A stretch of 39,383 nucleotides of DNA from Bacillus timonensis (GCF_000285535.1 NZ_HE610987.1:74047-113429); one strand, 5' to 3'; positions 7,258-16,549 are shown, counted from the stretch's first letter. The notes: generated by a model not told the origin, from the sequence alone. Program-made: numbers and translations.

Positions 7258-8751
7258 ATGTCAGGCTATAATAGACAGAATATTGTGGACAGTGTTCCTC
7301 AAAAAGGATTCTTCGGACATCCTAAAGGACTATTCACTCTTTTCTTTACAGAATTCTGGGAGCGATTCTCGTATTATGGTATGAGAGCAATTCTCGTATT
7401 CTATATGTATTACGAAGTGTCTAAAGGCGGTCTAGGACTTGACCAACACACGGCCCTTGCAATCATGTCAATTTATGGATCACTTGTCTATATGTCAGGT
7501 ATTATTGGTGGATGGTTAGCAGACCGAATCTTCGGTACTTCTAAAGCTGTATTTTATGGCGGAATTTTAATTATGTTTGGTCATATCGCACTTGCGATTC
7601 CAGGTAATCTAACTTTATTCTTTATATCAATGGTTCTTATCGTTCTTGGTACAGGTTTATTAAAACCAAATGTTTCAAGTGTTGTCGGTGAGATTTACAG
7701 TGAAACAGATGCACGACGTGATGCTGGATTTAGCATTTTCTATATGGGTATTAACCTTGGTGGATTCCTTGCCCCGTTAATCGTTGGTGAAGTAGGAATG
7801 AAGCATAATTTCCACTTAGGTTTCGCAATTGCCGCAGTCGGTATGTTCGCAGGATTAATCATGTTTGTGGTTACAAAGAAAAAAAATCTTGGCCTTGCTG
7901 GGACAATTGTTCCAAATCCGCTTGCGCCTGAGGAAAAGAAAAAGGTATATACATGGATTGGTCTTGGAGTTGTCATTCTTGCTATTTTAATTGCTATTGC
8001 AATTCCGGCAGGCATCCTTACATTTGATTCCTTTATCGCACTTATTGGTATACTTGGTTTCTTAATTCCTACTATTTATTTTGTCACAATGTACCGTAGT
8101 CCAAAAACTACAGATGTTGAACGTTCAAGAATTTTAGCATATATTCCTTTATTCATAGCTGCTGTGATGTTCTGGTCGATTCAAGAACAAGGTGCTACAA
8201 TTCTTGCCAATTATGCAGACACACGTACACAGTTACATTTTGCAGGTTTTGATATTTCACCTGCATGGTTCCAATCTTTAAACCCATTATTTATTATTAT
8301 TTTTGCACCTGTTTTTGCATGGTTATGGGTTAAGCTTGGAAATCGTCAGCCTTCTGTTCCAAAAAAATTCTCATTAGGGTTGCTGTTTGCTGGTCTATCA
8401 TTCCTAGTGATACTATTACCAGCATACTTTGGTGGAACTGATTCATTAGTTAATCCACTTTGGTTAGTGTTGAGCTATTTCATTGTCGTTATTGGGGAAT
8501 TATTAATTTCACCGGTAGGGCTTTCTGCTACTACGAAATTGGCACCAGCAGCGTTTACAGCACAGATGATGAGTTTATGGATGCTTTCAAATGCTGCTGC
8601 TCAAGCTCTTAATGCACAGCTTGTTAAATTCTATACTCCTGAAACAGAAATGACTTATTTTGGAGTAATTGGTGGAGCATCTATTGTTCTAGGTATCCTC
8701 TTATTATTCGTATCACCTAAGATTCATAAGTTCATGAAGGGTGTAAATTAA
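7258..8751 (+). CDS. dtpT: POT family proton-dependent oligopeptide transporter
   Basis: This 497-aa inner-membrane symporter takes up di- and tripeptides with protons. The signature ExxERFSYYG is present at residues 32-41 (TEFWERFSYYG), with E32, E35 and R36 being the proton-coupling residues known from this family. A second family motif, FYMGINLGGFLAPLIVG, follows in helix 5. About 14 hydrophobic segments are visible, and the length is normal. The ATG at 7258 is preceded by TTGGAGG. The gene has its own promoter (7200-7229) and a strong shared terminator (8757-8785), so it is monocistronic. The family assignment is secure; the individual peptide preference is not visible. Confidence 0.95.
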   Translation: MSGYNRQNIVDSVPQKGFFGHPKGLFTLFFTEFWERFSYYGMRAILVFYMYYEVSKGGLGLDQHTALAIMSIYGSLVYMSGIIGGWLADRIFGTSKAVFYGGILIMFGHIALAIPGNLTLFFISMVLIVLGTGLLKPNVSSVVGEIYSETDARRDAGFSIFYMGINLGGFLAPLIVGEVGMKHNFHLGFAIAAVGMFAGLIMFVVTKKKNLGLAGTIVPNPLAPEEKKKVYTWIGLGVVILAILIAIAIPAGILTFDSFIALIGILGFLIPTIYFVTMYRSPKTTDVERSRILAYIPLFIAAVMFWSIQEQGATILANYADTRTQLHFAGFDISPAWFQSLNPLFIIIFAPVFAWLWVKLGNRQPSVPKKFSLGLLFAGLSFLVILLPAYFGGTDSLVNPLWLVLSYFIVVIGELLISPVGLSATTKLAPAAFTAQMMSLWMLSNAAAQALNAQLVKFYTPETEMTYFGVIGGASIVLGILLLFVSPKIHKFMKGVN

Positions 8752-8756
8752 TATTC

Positions 8757-8785
8757 AAAAGACCTGTCCAATTGGACAGGCCTTT
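8757..8785. terminator. Bidirectional terminator between convergent genes
   Basis: The perfect palindrome CCTGTCCAATTGGACAGG (8763-8780) is flanked by AAAAGA on the left and CCTTTTT on the right, so it works as a T-tailed terminator for the peptide transporter on the plus strand and for the TraB-family gene on the minus strand. Confidence 0.85.
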
Positions 8786-8792
8786 TTGTATA

Positions 8793-9959
8793 TTATAGAT
8801 TTTTTATAAATAGTCTCACAACATCTGCCCCACCGATAAATAAACCGAGTGATGTGCCTAGATTACATAAGACAATAATAAGTAAGATGCGTGTTACTTT
8901 GTTATGCCAGAATCCTTTTACACTATAGACATCGGTTGAAAGTGTTTCAAAATCCTTAACACTTGGACGTCGTAAGAAAGCTTGGACAAATCCTGCAATC
9001 CATCCTGCAGCAATTAGTGGGTGTAAGACTCCTATAGGTGCCGCAAAAAAGGCAGCCACAATCGTAAGTGGATGTCCTAATGCAATTGCAGCACCAATTG
9101 CTGAAAAAGAGCCTGTCCATAAAACAAGGCTTAATGTTTGCTGCAACCCTGCCTCAGGATTTGCAAAAAACGTATAAACAATGACCGCCACGATTAAAAT
9201 CGGAATTGCCCAACCAATTATTTTTGGCGCTTTTGATTTTGGTGGTAACTGAGTAAGCCTCTTTAAATCATGTTCTTTTTTAATTTCTTCCTGAATTCCT
9301 GGCACATGTGCTGCCCCAAGTACGGCTACTACCTTTTCTCCTGGAGCATGTTTGATTTTCTGAGCTAAATACTGATCACGCTCGTCGATGAGTGGCGTTT
9401 TTAATTTTGGAAAGCTTGTTGAAAACTCAGTTAACATGGAATTCAACATATCTTTTGACTTCATCTTTTCAAGCTCTTCCTCAGTAATTGTTTCGTTGCT
9501 AAAAATACTATAGACAATGGACATCAATAATTTCATTTTCCCAGTAAAACCGACCGCATTCCAAATTCGCGAAAACGTTACTTGAATGTTTCGGTCCGCT
9601 AAAACTAATTCTGCCCCTACTTCCTTTGCTGATTCAATTCCTTGTAACATTTCTTGGCCAGCATTAATTCCTAGTTGGCTTGCCATTCGCTTTTGGAAAG
9701 AAGAAATCGCTAAGTTCATGAGAAGCAATGTAGCCTTCTTCTCTTTTATGACCTTAAAAATGTCCATTTCCTTCCACTTGTTACCTTCCATCATTGATTG
9801 ATATCGTTGTTCATCAAGTTCAATACATACTGAATCAGGTTTTTCTGACTCGATAACTTCCTTCACTTGTTCAGCACTGTGCTTAGAAACATGGGCTGTT
9901 CCGATTAATATATATTCCTTACCATCTAATTCAATCCTCGTAATATTTTCTTCAGACAT
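8793..9959 (-). CDS. TraB/PrgY family protein with membrane-bound C-terminus
   Basis: The 388-aa protein has an N-terminal TraB domain (about residues 1-230). It carries the conserved IGTAHVSKHSAEQVKEVI and a later VVAVLGAAHVPGI, the two histidine-containing motifs of the family, plus the CIELDEQRY segment. Residues about 245-388 contain four to five hydrophobic segments. TraB of Enterococcus and PrgY restrict peptide pheromone activity, and distant relatives (Tiki, GumN) are metalloproteases, so a membrane-associated peptide-processing role is possible. In ordinary Bacillus chromosomes the function is not known. No pheromone or conjugation gene lies nearby. The start is ATG 9959, with GGATGG upstream. 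Confidence 0.85.
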   Translation of the reverse strand: MSEENITRIELDGKEYILIGTAHVSKHSAEQVKEVIESEKPDSVCIELDEQRYQSMMEGNKWKEMDIFKVIKEKKATLLLMNLAISSFQKRMASQLGINAGQEMLQGIESAKEVGAELVLADRNIQVTFSRIWNAVGFTGKMKLLMSIVYSIFSNETITEEELEKMKSKDMLNSMLTEFSTSFPKLKTPLIDERDQYLAQKIKHAPGEKVVAVLGAAHVPGIQEEIKKEHDLKRLTQLPPKSKAPKIIGWAIPILIVAVIVYTFFANPEAGLQQTLSLVLWTGSFSAIGAAIALGHPLTIVAAFFAAPIGVLHPLIAAGWIAGFVQAFLRRPSVKDFETLSTDVYSVKGFWHNKVTRILLIIVLCNLGTSLGLFIGGADVVRLFIKNL

Positions 9960-10134
9960 AATAGACCATCCTTAAACATTCTCAATTTGTGTATACGTTT
10001 AATTTTAAACTAGTATGGCATATATTTAAATTCTTTTATGAAAAATAAACCGTTGCAAGTGTTGAAAACATATATTTCATAAGGAAATGATATACTTACA
10101 TATAGTAGATTGTTGAAATTGCGAGGGATATATG

Positions 10135-10962
10135 ATGATTAAAATAGTAACAGATAGCTCAGCGGACCTCCCAATTGAGCTTCTTCAAAAATATGATATT
10201 ACAGTCGTTCCCATGAACGTTTCCATTGGTGGAAAAGATTTTCAAGAAGGTGTGGATTTAACACCACATGAATTCTTTCAAAAAATGTTTGCGACAACCG
10301 AACTACCAAAGACTTCACAGCCCTCTCCCGCTACTTTTGCAGAAGCATATTCCAAATTCCCTGCTGAGTCGGAAATTCTCTGTTTGACGATTTCATCGGG
10401 GTTAAGTGGCACTTACCAATCTGCCACCATTGGAAAGGACCTTACAGATAATCGTGTAACAGTTTTTGATACGTTAGCAGGCTCGTTAGGTCACGGTATG
10501 CAAATAATTAGAGCTGCTGAACTAGCAAACAAAGGACATTCAATTGTTGAAATAATTGATAGCCTCACGGAATACCGTAACAATATGAATATTTACATTT
10601 TACTAGCCACTCTCGAAAATATTGTGAAGGGTGGTCGTTTAAGCAAATTCCAAGGTTCGCTTGCAAAACTCCTAAACATAAAGGTTTTATTACGAAGAGG
10701 AGAAGGTGGTACCGTAGAAATGTTTGAAAAAGTCCGTGGTAAAAAGAAATCTCAAAAACGTTTACTTGAAGTAATAAAAATATCCAATAAAGACTTTTCC
10801 GAAACCATTTTTGGGATAACTCATACAGGTAATATTGAGGAAGCTGAAGCGTTAAAAAATGAAATTATGACCCAATTTCATCCGAAAGAAGTCTTGCTCA
10901 ATTATATGGGAGCAACAATGGGAACATATGCTGGTAAGGGTGGCATGATTATTTCATATTAA
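10135..10962 (+). CDS. DegV family fatty-acid-binding protein (FakB type)
   Basis: The 275-aa protein starts with the typical IVTDSSADLP, has the fatty-acid carboxylate-binding SSGLSGTYQSA in the middle, and a later GGRLSKFQG. These are hallmarks of DegV/FakB proteins, which present a bound fatty acid to the kinase FakA for phosphorylation and entry into phospholipid synthesis. Length is normal for the family. Two ATG codons follow each other at 10132 and 10135; GAGGG (10123-10127) lies 4 bases from the first and 7 from the second, so 10135 is preferred. No fakA gene is nearby. It is monocistronic, ending in the terminator at 10971. Confidence 0.92.
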   Translation: MIKIVTDSSADLPIELLQKYDITVVPMNVSIGGKDFQEGVDLTPHEFFQKMFATTELPKTSQPSPATFAEAYSKFPAESEILCLTISSGLSGTYQSATIGKDLTDNRVTVFDTLAGSLGHGMQIIRAAELANKGHSIVEIIDSLTEYRNNMNIYILLATLENIVKGGRLSKFQGSLAKLLNIKVLLRRGEGGTVEMFEKVRGKKKSQKRLLEVIKISNKDFSETIFGITHTGNIEEAEALKNEIMTQFHPKEVLLNYMGATMGTYAGKGGMIISY

Positions 10963-10970
10963 ACGAATGT

Positions 10971-11010
10971 AAAAGGGACCCCTAGCTGTTATGCTGTTAG
11001 GTCCCTTTTT
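10971..11010. terminator. Bidirectional terminator
   Basis: AAAAGGGACC pairs with GGTCCCTTTTT around a 19-base loop, giving T-runs on both strands. It serves the DegV gene (plus) and the alanine symporter gene (minus), which converge here. Confidence 0.85.
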
Positions 11011-11014
11011 CCCT

Positions 11015-12505
11015 TTATCCTGGGAATGATTTATCATTATTGGCTAGTGAACCTGATGGATTATCATCATGAACATAGTCCTTCACCCAATAATCGGCAT
11101 TTTTAATTCCAAGCTTCTCTGGATTAAAGACAGGATCAATCCCTGCCTTACGTTGCTTCTCATAGTCCTTCAAGGTAATCAATGCAGGTTTTGCTAATAT
11201 GAGTATGGCAATAACGTTCAGCCAAACCATTAGTCCCAGTCCGATATCACCGAAAGCCCATGCAAGCTTTGCCTCATTTACCGTCCCATATGTCATAGAT
11301 GCTAATAAAACAATTTTTAGGATGAACATGGCCACCTTACTGTCCCTACCTCTAATTAAATATGCAATATTTGTTTCAGCCATGTAGTAATATGCCATAA
11401 TTGTTGTGAAGGCAAAGAAGAATAACGCAATCGCTGTAAATCCAGCACCGAATCCTGGTAATGCTGTTTCTACTGCAGCTTGAGTAAACGCAGGACCTGC
11501 TTCAACCGTTTCCCCTAAATTATTTTCAATAAAACTACCATCAGGTGCTTGCACATTGTACATTCCTGTAAATAAAATCATAAATGCAGTAGCCGAACAA
11601 ACCAATAGTGTATCAATGTAGACTGCCGAAGCTTGAACCAACCCTTGTTTTGCAGGGTGTGATACCTCTGCCGCAGCAGCTGCGTGTGGTCCTGTACCTT
11701 GACCCGCTTCATTTGAATAAATCCCACGTTTTACTCCCCAAGAAATTGCCATACCAATAATTCCACCAAATGCTTGCTCTGCTCCAAAAGCACTCTTAAA
11801 AATTAAGGCGATTACGGCTGGTAACTGACCAATATTCATAATCATAATGAAAATTGCCATTAAGATATAACCTATTGCCATAAATGGAACCACATACTGT
11901 GCAACATTTGCGATCCTTCTAATTCCACCAAAAATAATGGCACCGATTAGCACTACTAAAATAGCTGCAGTTACCCATTTATTCATACCAAAAGCATTGT
12001 CTAGCCCAGCAGCAATAGAGTTTGATTGGATTCCTGGCATTAAAAATGCCATAGCTAGAAGGGTAGCAATTGCAAATACAATTCCATACCATTTCCACCC
12101 AATCCCTTTTTCTATGTAATATGCTGGTCCCCCTCGATATTGACCATCCTGCTTTTCTTTGTAAATCTGAGCTAATGTTGATTCAATAAAAGAAGTGGCT
12201 GCCCCAATAAAAGCAATGGCCCACATCCAAAATACAGCTCCTGGCCCACCAAACGCAATGGCGGTTGCTGTTCCTGCAATGTTTCCTGTTCCAACACGCC
12301 CCGATAAGGAAACGGCCAACGCTTGGAAAGAAGAAACCCCTGCATCAGAGCTTTTCCCTTTGAACATTAGGGTTGTCATGTCCTTGATATGCCTTACTTG
12401 TAAAAAGCGAGTTAAAATTGAAAATAATAGCCCTACCCCAAGCATTCCATAAATCATGACCGGGCTCCAAAGAATCCCATTTACCCAATCCGCAAAAGCT
12501 TGCAC
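11015..12505 (-). CDS. Sodium:alanine symporter, AGCS family
   Basis: This is an inner-membrane Na+-coupled amino-acid carrier of the AGCS family (AlsT/GlnT-like), importing alanine, glycine or glutamine. Diagnostic stretches are GVSSFQALAVSLSGRVGTGN (Na+/substrate-binding helix 1 region) and the later SWGVKRGIYSNEAGQGT. About 11 hydrophobic segments are present and the length is normal. The longest reading starts with ATG at 12511, but the GGAGG box (12513-12517) is only 1 base from it. The in-frame GTG at 12505 is 7 bases away and is the better start, giving 496 aa. In B. subtilis a related gene, glnT, neighbours the glutaminase gene, but here glsA is 7.5 kb away. Confidence 0.92.
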   Translation of the reverse strand: MQAFADWVNGILWSPVMIYGMLGVGLLFSILTRFLQVRHIKDMTTLMFKGKSSDAGVSSFQALAVSLSGRVGTGNIAGTATAIAFGGPGAVFWMWAIAFIGAATSFIESTLAQIYKEKQDGQYRGGPAYYIEKGIGWKWYGIVFAIATLLAMAFLMPGIQSNSIAAGLDNAFGMNKWVTAAILVVLIGAIIFGGIRRIANVAQYVVPFMAIGYILMAIFIMIMNIGQLPAVIALIFKSAFGAEQAFGGIIGMAISWGVKRGIYSNEAGQGTGPHAAAAAEVSHPAKQGLVQASAVYIDTLLVCSATAFMILFTGMYNVQAPDGSFIENNLGETVEAGPAFTQAAVETALPGFGAGFTAIALFFFAFTTIMAYYYMAETNIAYLIRGRDSKVAMFILKIVLLASMTYGTVNEAKLAWAFGDIGLGLMVWLNVIAILILAKPALITLKDYEKQRKAGIDPVFNPEKLGIKNADYWVKDYVHDDNPSGSLANNDKSFPG

Positions 12506-12750
12506 ATCCATTCCTCCTTTTATTTTTGAATATTCAGCATATTAAAAATTATAGTTCATCCCTATAAACAACTCAACATTATTGTTATATAACACTCCCT
12601 TCATATTTAATTATATTGAATAATATATATTCCTTTTTAAGATTAATGTGGAGTTTTTAAAGCTCAATGATATAAATCACTGTAGGGCTTGTAATCCTAC
12701 TTTATAATGGGAATAGTTAAATGAAGAAAACATTTAAAGGGGCGATTCAA

Positions 12751-13092
12751 ATGAAAAAGGAAATGCTCAACAACTTTATCGAATATATTGAGGAAAAACT
12801 TACAAAGCGTGTTATCTTTAAAGAAGGTGGAAGTACTATCTTTGTACTAAATTTTATGCCAAATCAAGAATTACCTCCCCATAAGCACCCAGGTTCAAAT
12901 GTTTATCTACTTGTTCTTAGTGGCGAGGGTACCTTTTCAATTGATGAGCAGGAAGTCAAAGTGAAAAAGAACGATGTGATTGTTTGTAATGGAGATGAGA
13001 GTTTAAGCTTTGTTAATAATGGCACTGAAAATGTGAGTTTATATGTTACTCTTACAAAAATTCCAGATGAGAGATATGCTCAAGATGTCTAA
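12751..13092 (+). CDS. Small cupin-domain protein with incomplete metal site
   Basis: A 113-aa single-domain cupin. Motif 1 reads PPHKHPGSNVYLLVLSGEG and keeps the two histidines of HxH, but the glutamate expected three or four residues later is absent. Motif 2 (KKNDVIVCNGDESLSFVNNG) lacks the usual histidine. The metal site is therefore likely lost or altered, and catalysis is doubtful; a binding or sensory role is more likely. The frame is open from an ATG at 12721, but AAAGGGG is placed for the ATG at 12751. A TATAAT lies at 12703-12708 with a poor -35. It stands alone between convergent and divergent neighbours. Confidence 0.8.
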   Translation: MKKEMLNNFIEYIEEKLTKRVIFKEGGSTIFVLNFMPNQELPPHKHPGSNVYLLVLSGEGTFSIDEQEVKVKKNDVIVCNGDESLSFVNNGTENVSLYVTLTKIPDERYAQDV

Positions 13093-13101
13093 ATCAAAAA
13101 C

Positions 13102-13140
13102 ACCTGCCACCGTTTTTCCAACGGTTCTGGCAGGTATTTT
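13102..13140. terminator. Bidirectional terminator, cupin / GH8
   Basis: ACCTGCCA pairs with TGGCAGGT and an inner CCGTT with AACGG; ATTTT follows on the plus strand and TTTTTG on the minus strand. It closes the cupin gene and, about 70 bp beyond its stop codon, the GH8 gene. The same CACCTGCC/GGCAGGTG core recurs in the terminator at 14594. Between it and the GH8 stop lies the small dyad ACGTAA-GTC-TTACGT (13146-13160), without clear role. Confidence 0.8.
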
Positions 13141-13205
13141 AAGTTTACGTAAGTCTTACGTTGTATGTAGTAAATCACTTTTAATGATGAATGGACATTA
13201 AAAGT

Positions 13206-14378
13206 CTAGGAAAGACTTCCCTCATAAGTTTGGTTTCTACCATTTTCAGGCTTCCAAATCTTATAATTACCACTTAATGCAAGCATGCTAAATAAGTACA
13301 GACAGTTATCGTAATAGCGTCTTACCCCTTTACGTACAGGTGTGTTCCAAAATAAATCCACAGTCTCTTTTGCAAACGGACCATCAACTGTTGCTAAAGA
13401 AGCCATCGCATTTGTAGCAATTAATCCTACAGGATGAAGGGATTTTTCATCAAATGGCTCACCATCAACTTTATAACGTCGATAATCTTCAGGATCTTTG
13501 TCAGCAAAGAATGTTTGTATTTTATCTGCTTCTGCCTTCGCCCACTCATTGCTACCAAACCACTCCACATCAAGCCCAATATTAGCTGCTACTCGGTAGG
13601 AATCACTGAAGAAGTGACCAAAACCTCTAATATGATTCGGTGTTCCATCGTAGTGCGCATACTCAGGAGCTAACCCTGTCACAGGATGGCAAGCAAGCTT
13701 TAGATATTCTCTACTTGCAGTAGCTGTTTCCTTCCAAAATTGTCGGTCCTCTGGATAAGCCCAAAGTGCAAATAACTCATAAAAATGAGGTAGATGGTAG
13801 GATGGATCTGAAAATTCACAATCCGGGATAAACTTAATAAGTTTATTGTCTGGATTCCACATTGGAAAACCATCATTGTTTTCACCTTTATGAATACAAT
13901 CTTTTAGTAGTTCTTTTGCTTGGACACTATAATTAAATGGTTCTTCCCGGTCACCCCAACGATGTGAAGCAAAGAATAATGCTAATGCAAAAAACTCTTC
14001 TCCATCTGGTGCTGGCCCGTATGCATTCTTTTTACCATCAAGGCCACAGGACCAAGCGAAATATCCGGCGTGAACACCTTCAGTCATATACATATTTTTC
14101 TTTGCCCAGTACCAGATACGGTTGAATTCCTCTTGCTTATCAAGCTGTACAGCCATCATCATCCCGTAGGACATGCCTTCTGTACGTACGTCATTATTAC
14201 CTGTATCAACTAGATAGCCGCCACCATCCTCACTCTCATAATAAATCTTTGTATCTTCATCCCCATAAAAGATTTGATTCCAAGTGTCCTCAAGACGAGC
14301 TTGGACCTCTTCCTCTGAATACCCGTATTCCTTAAACAAGTTCCGATATTCACCTGTATAAAATGCCCCTTTTGTCAT
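13206..14378 (-). CDS. GH8 reducing-end xylose-releasing exo-oligoxylanase (Rex type)
   Basis: The 390-aa protein is a glycoside hydrolase family 8 enzyme that closely resembles, from memory, the Rex enzyme of Bacillus halodurans. Rex removes single xyloses from the reducing end of xylo-oligosaccharides (EC 3.2.1.156). By alignment with Rex, E67 (RTEGMSYGMM) is the catalytic acid, D259 (FFSDSYRV) the base and D125 (PAPDGEE) a third active-site residue. H315 (SLHPVG) corresponds to the histidine said to set the reducing-end specificity. There is no signal peptide, so it acts on imported oligosaccharides in the cytoplasm. The start ATG 14378 has GGGGAGAGG upstream, and a cre box lies at 14407. 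No xylan transporter or xylosidase is in the window. Confidence 0.92.
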   Translation of the reverse strand: MTKGAFYTGEYRNLFKEYGYSEEEVQARLEDTWNQIFYGDEDTKIYYESEDGGGYLVDTGNNDVRTEGMSYGMMMAVQLDKQEEFNRIWYWAKKNMYMTEGVHAGYFAWSCGLDGKKNAYGPAPDGEEFFALALFFASHRWGDREEPFNYSVQAKELLKDCIHKGENNDGFPMWNPDNKLIKFIPDCEFSDPSYHLPHFYELFALWAYPEDRQFWKETATASREYLKLACHPVTGLAPEYAHYDGTPNHIRGFGHFFSDSYRVAANIGLDVEWFGSNEWAKAEADKIQTFFADKDPEDYRRYKVDGEPFDEKSLHPVGLIATNAMASLATVDGPFAKETVDLFWNTPVRKGVRRYYDNCLYLFSMLALSGNYKIWKPENGRNQTYEGSLS

Positions 14379-14406
14379 TTGAACCTCTCCCCTTCTACGA
14401 ATCTTT

Positions 14407-14421
14407 TAAATCGCTTTCAAA
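14407..14421 (-). promoter_or_regulatory. Probable CcpA binding site (cre) of the GH8 gene
   Basis: Read on the minus strand, TTTGAAAGCGATTTA matches the cre consensus WTGNAANCGNWNNCW at 14 of 15 positions. It lies 29 bp upstream of the GH8 start codon, where bound CcpA could block transcription. Carbon catabolite repression of a xylo-oligosaccharide hydrolase is expected. Confidence 0.65.
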
Positions 14422-14593
14422 TTTATCGACTCGATTTTCTCCTTCTCAATAGATAGCACCCAATCCTTTCTATTCACTGTGGCAAATTACCACTGTTTTA
14501 TTCATTTTCTTAACACTAGATTACATAGTTATCTAAAGTTTGTCTAGATGATAGACAAAGTAAATCTAAATAAAATGCGCTTTTATATCAAAA

Positions 14594-14634
14594 AGCACCT
14601 GCCAGTGCCGTTGTTGAAAACGGAGGCAGGTGCT
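14594..14634 (-). terminator. Terminator of the NatAB-type operon
   Basis: AGCACCTGCC (14594-14603) pairs with GGCAGGTGCT (14625-14634), a perfect 10-bp stem with an inner CCGTT/AACGG-like pairing. On the minus strand it is followed by TTTTTGATA. It lies just behind the permease stop codon. Confidence 0.85.
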
Positions 14635-14640
14635 CATTCA

Positions 14641-15798
14641 TTAATTCATTACCCATTTATCTTTCATAAACATAAATCTCCCAATCACAAAGAAGATAAT
14701 CATACAAACGATGTAGCTACCAAATGCAAGTAGAATATGTTCATAGTTAATAATTCCGAACATCAATTCTTTTAATAAAGTAAACAAATTCATAATCGGT
14801 ACAAGGAAATGAAAAGTTGTAAGTTCGTTCACTCCAACCCCAACTATAATCATTGCAGGGAACATCGCAATCATCATAATAGGGCTACTATAGCTTCCAG
14901 CTTCCTTAATCGTCTTTGCAACAATACTTGTAATCATGATTAATGATGACGTGAATGCAGCGTAGATAATCGATAGTAAAATCGCGAGTCCAATGATTAA
15001 ATAAGCGTCATCACCAAACGATACGGCATTTTTTAGGTATTCAGTAAACAAATTAATTTCCAACGCAACTACACCCAATGTAATAATGCCTATCACTGAA
15101 CCAATTGTGGCAATCGTTAGCCATTTTGCAAATAGCAAGGTAGATCTTTTAACCGGTGTCATTAAGAGAGCTTCCATTGTTTTCTTCTCTTTTTCCCCTG
15201 CAAATAAGTCTGATGCAGAAGGTCCAGAACCAACACCAATTGCAACAGATAAGATTAAGGGAATTAAAAATGCAAGCATTTCAACATTTGGATCCTCATT
15301 TGTAAGCTCGATTTGTTCAACTGCAAATGGCTGCATAACTGACGGATTAACCCCGTCTTTCTGAAGATTCTCAGCTACAACTGTTTTTTCAAAAACCGCT
15401 AAAGCATTCATGATAATCGCATTTAATTGAGTAGACTTTTGACTAAATGAATCCCCAATCAACGTTACTGAAGCTTCTTCCCCATTTTGAGTAGCCTCAA
15501 TGAAATTCGGTGTTAATTGTAATCCGCCTTGTGCATCCCCGTCTTGAATGGTTTGTTCCAGATTGGAAGATTTAATTAGGTCTACATTCTCTACTCCTGA
15601 AAAAATTCGTTCTGCTTCATTCATGGAAGACTCTTCGATTGCAAGCTGATACGTTTCGCCTTCCCCATCTGACATCATATTTTCATAGAAAAACGTCATT
15701 CCTGACATCATAAGAATTGGTAATAGGACAGTAAGTATTAGTGTCCGACGATCTCTAAAGCAATCTTTTAGTTCCTTTAAATATATTTTACGAAGCAT
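14641..15798 (-). CDS. natB: ABC-2 type permease, NatB-like
   Basis: The 385-aa protein has an N-terminal hydrophobic segment (TLILTVLLPILMMSGMTFFY), a large extracellular domain (about 50-180) and six hydrophobic segments in the C-terminal half. This is the layout of NatB, the permease of the Na+-extruding ABC exporter of Bacillus. The opening MLRKIYLKELKDCFRDRRT is typical of that group. The longest frame begins with a TTG at 15819, but the AGGGGGAA box is placed 10 bases before the ATG at 15798, which is chosen here. The gene overlaps the ATPase gene by 11 bases, so translation is probably coupled. Na+ as substrate is inferred from similarity and from the linked regulator pair. Confidence 0.85.
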   Translation of the reverse strand: MLRKIYLKELKDCFRDRRTLILTVLLPILMMSGMTFFYENMMSDGEGETYQLAIEESSMNEAERIFSGVENVDLIKSSNLEQTIQDGDAQGGLQLTPNFIEATQNGEEASVTLIGDSFSQKSTQLNAIIMNALAVFEKTVVAENLQKDGVNPSVMQPFAVEQIELTNEDPNVEMLAFLIPLILSVAIGVGSGPSASDLFAGEKEKKTMEALLMTPVKRSTLLFAKWLTIATIGSVIGIITLGVVALEINLFTEYLKNAVSFGDDAYLIIGLAILLSIIYAAFTSSLIMITSIVAKTIKEAGSYSSPIMMIAMFPAMIIVGVGVNELTTFHFLVPIMNLFTLLKELMFGIINYEHILLAFGSYIVCMIIFFVIGRFMFMKDKWVMN

Positions 15799-16549
15799 AT
15801 GTCTCGTTCCCCCTAACAAGTTTACTCATGAAAATATAGTTTAAATCCTGACTTCCTTCTAATTTATAAAGCTCCTTTAAATCCCCATGGTAGACAAGCT
15901 CTCCCTTGTGCATCATTGCAACTGAATCACAAAGCATGGATACTTCCTCCATGATATGACTTGAGAAAACTATCGTCTTGCCTTCCCGTTTCAACTGGTG
16001 AACAAGCTGTCTGAATACATTTGAAGAAGTAATATCTAAGCCGGTAGTCGGTTCATCAAAAAGAATAATTTCAGGATTATGAATAAGTGTTCTCGCAATC
16101 GCTACCTTCTGTCTCATTCCTTTAGAGAATCCACCGACTTTACGATTCAGGTAATCTCTCATTCCAAACATTCGAGCTAATTCATCAATCCTTACTTTTG
16201 TTTCATGCTTACCTAATCCATAAAGAGCAGCAAAATACTCTAAATTCTCACGGGCTGTTAGACGATCATACAAGCCGGTTTCACCACCAAATAAGACCCC
16301 TATTCTTCTTTTCACTTCCTCTGGATTTTTCTGTGTATCATACCCAGCCACTTTTACATTGCCATCTGTTGGAGTTAAAAGAGTTGCAATAGTTCGAAGG
16401 AGTGTTGTTTTTCCAGCTCCATTTTCCCCTAATAAGCCAACCACTTGCCCTTTTTCAACAGAAAATCTCACATGTTTTAATGCGGTTATAGAAGTCTTTT
16501 TATCTTTAAATCTTTTTGTCACTTCATTGATTTCAATCATATTTTCCAC
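15788..16549 (-). CDS. natA: ABC exporter ATPase, NatA-like
   Basis: The 253-aa ATP-binding subunit carries Walker A GLLGENGAGKTTLL (about 39-52), the signature region GGFSKGMRQKVAIARTL, Walker B IILFDEPTTGLD and the H-loop SSHIMEE. It pairs with the permease encoded by the overlapping downstream gene to form a homodimeric-type exporter, by homology the NatAB sodium pump induced by ethanol or uncouplers in B. subtilis. The start ATG 16549 follows a GAGGTGG box. It is transcribed divergently from the LytTR-type response regulator, with a shared control region at 16600-16640. Confidence 0.87.
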   Translation of the reverse strand: MENMIEINEVTKRFKDKKTSITALKHVRFSVEKGQVVGLLGENGAGKTTLLRTIATLLTPTDGNVKVAGYDTQKNPEEVKRRIGVLFGGETGLYDRLTARENLEYFAALYGLGKHETKVRIDELARMFGMRDYLNRKVGGFSKGMRQKVAIARTLIHNPEIILFDEPTTGLDITSSNVFRQLVHQLKREGKTIVFSSHIMEEVSMLCDSVAMMHKGELVYHGDLKELYKLEGSQDLNYIFMSKLVRGNETYAS

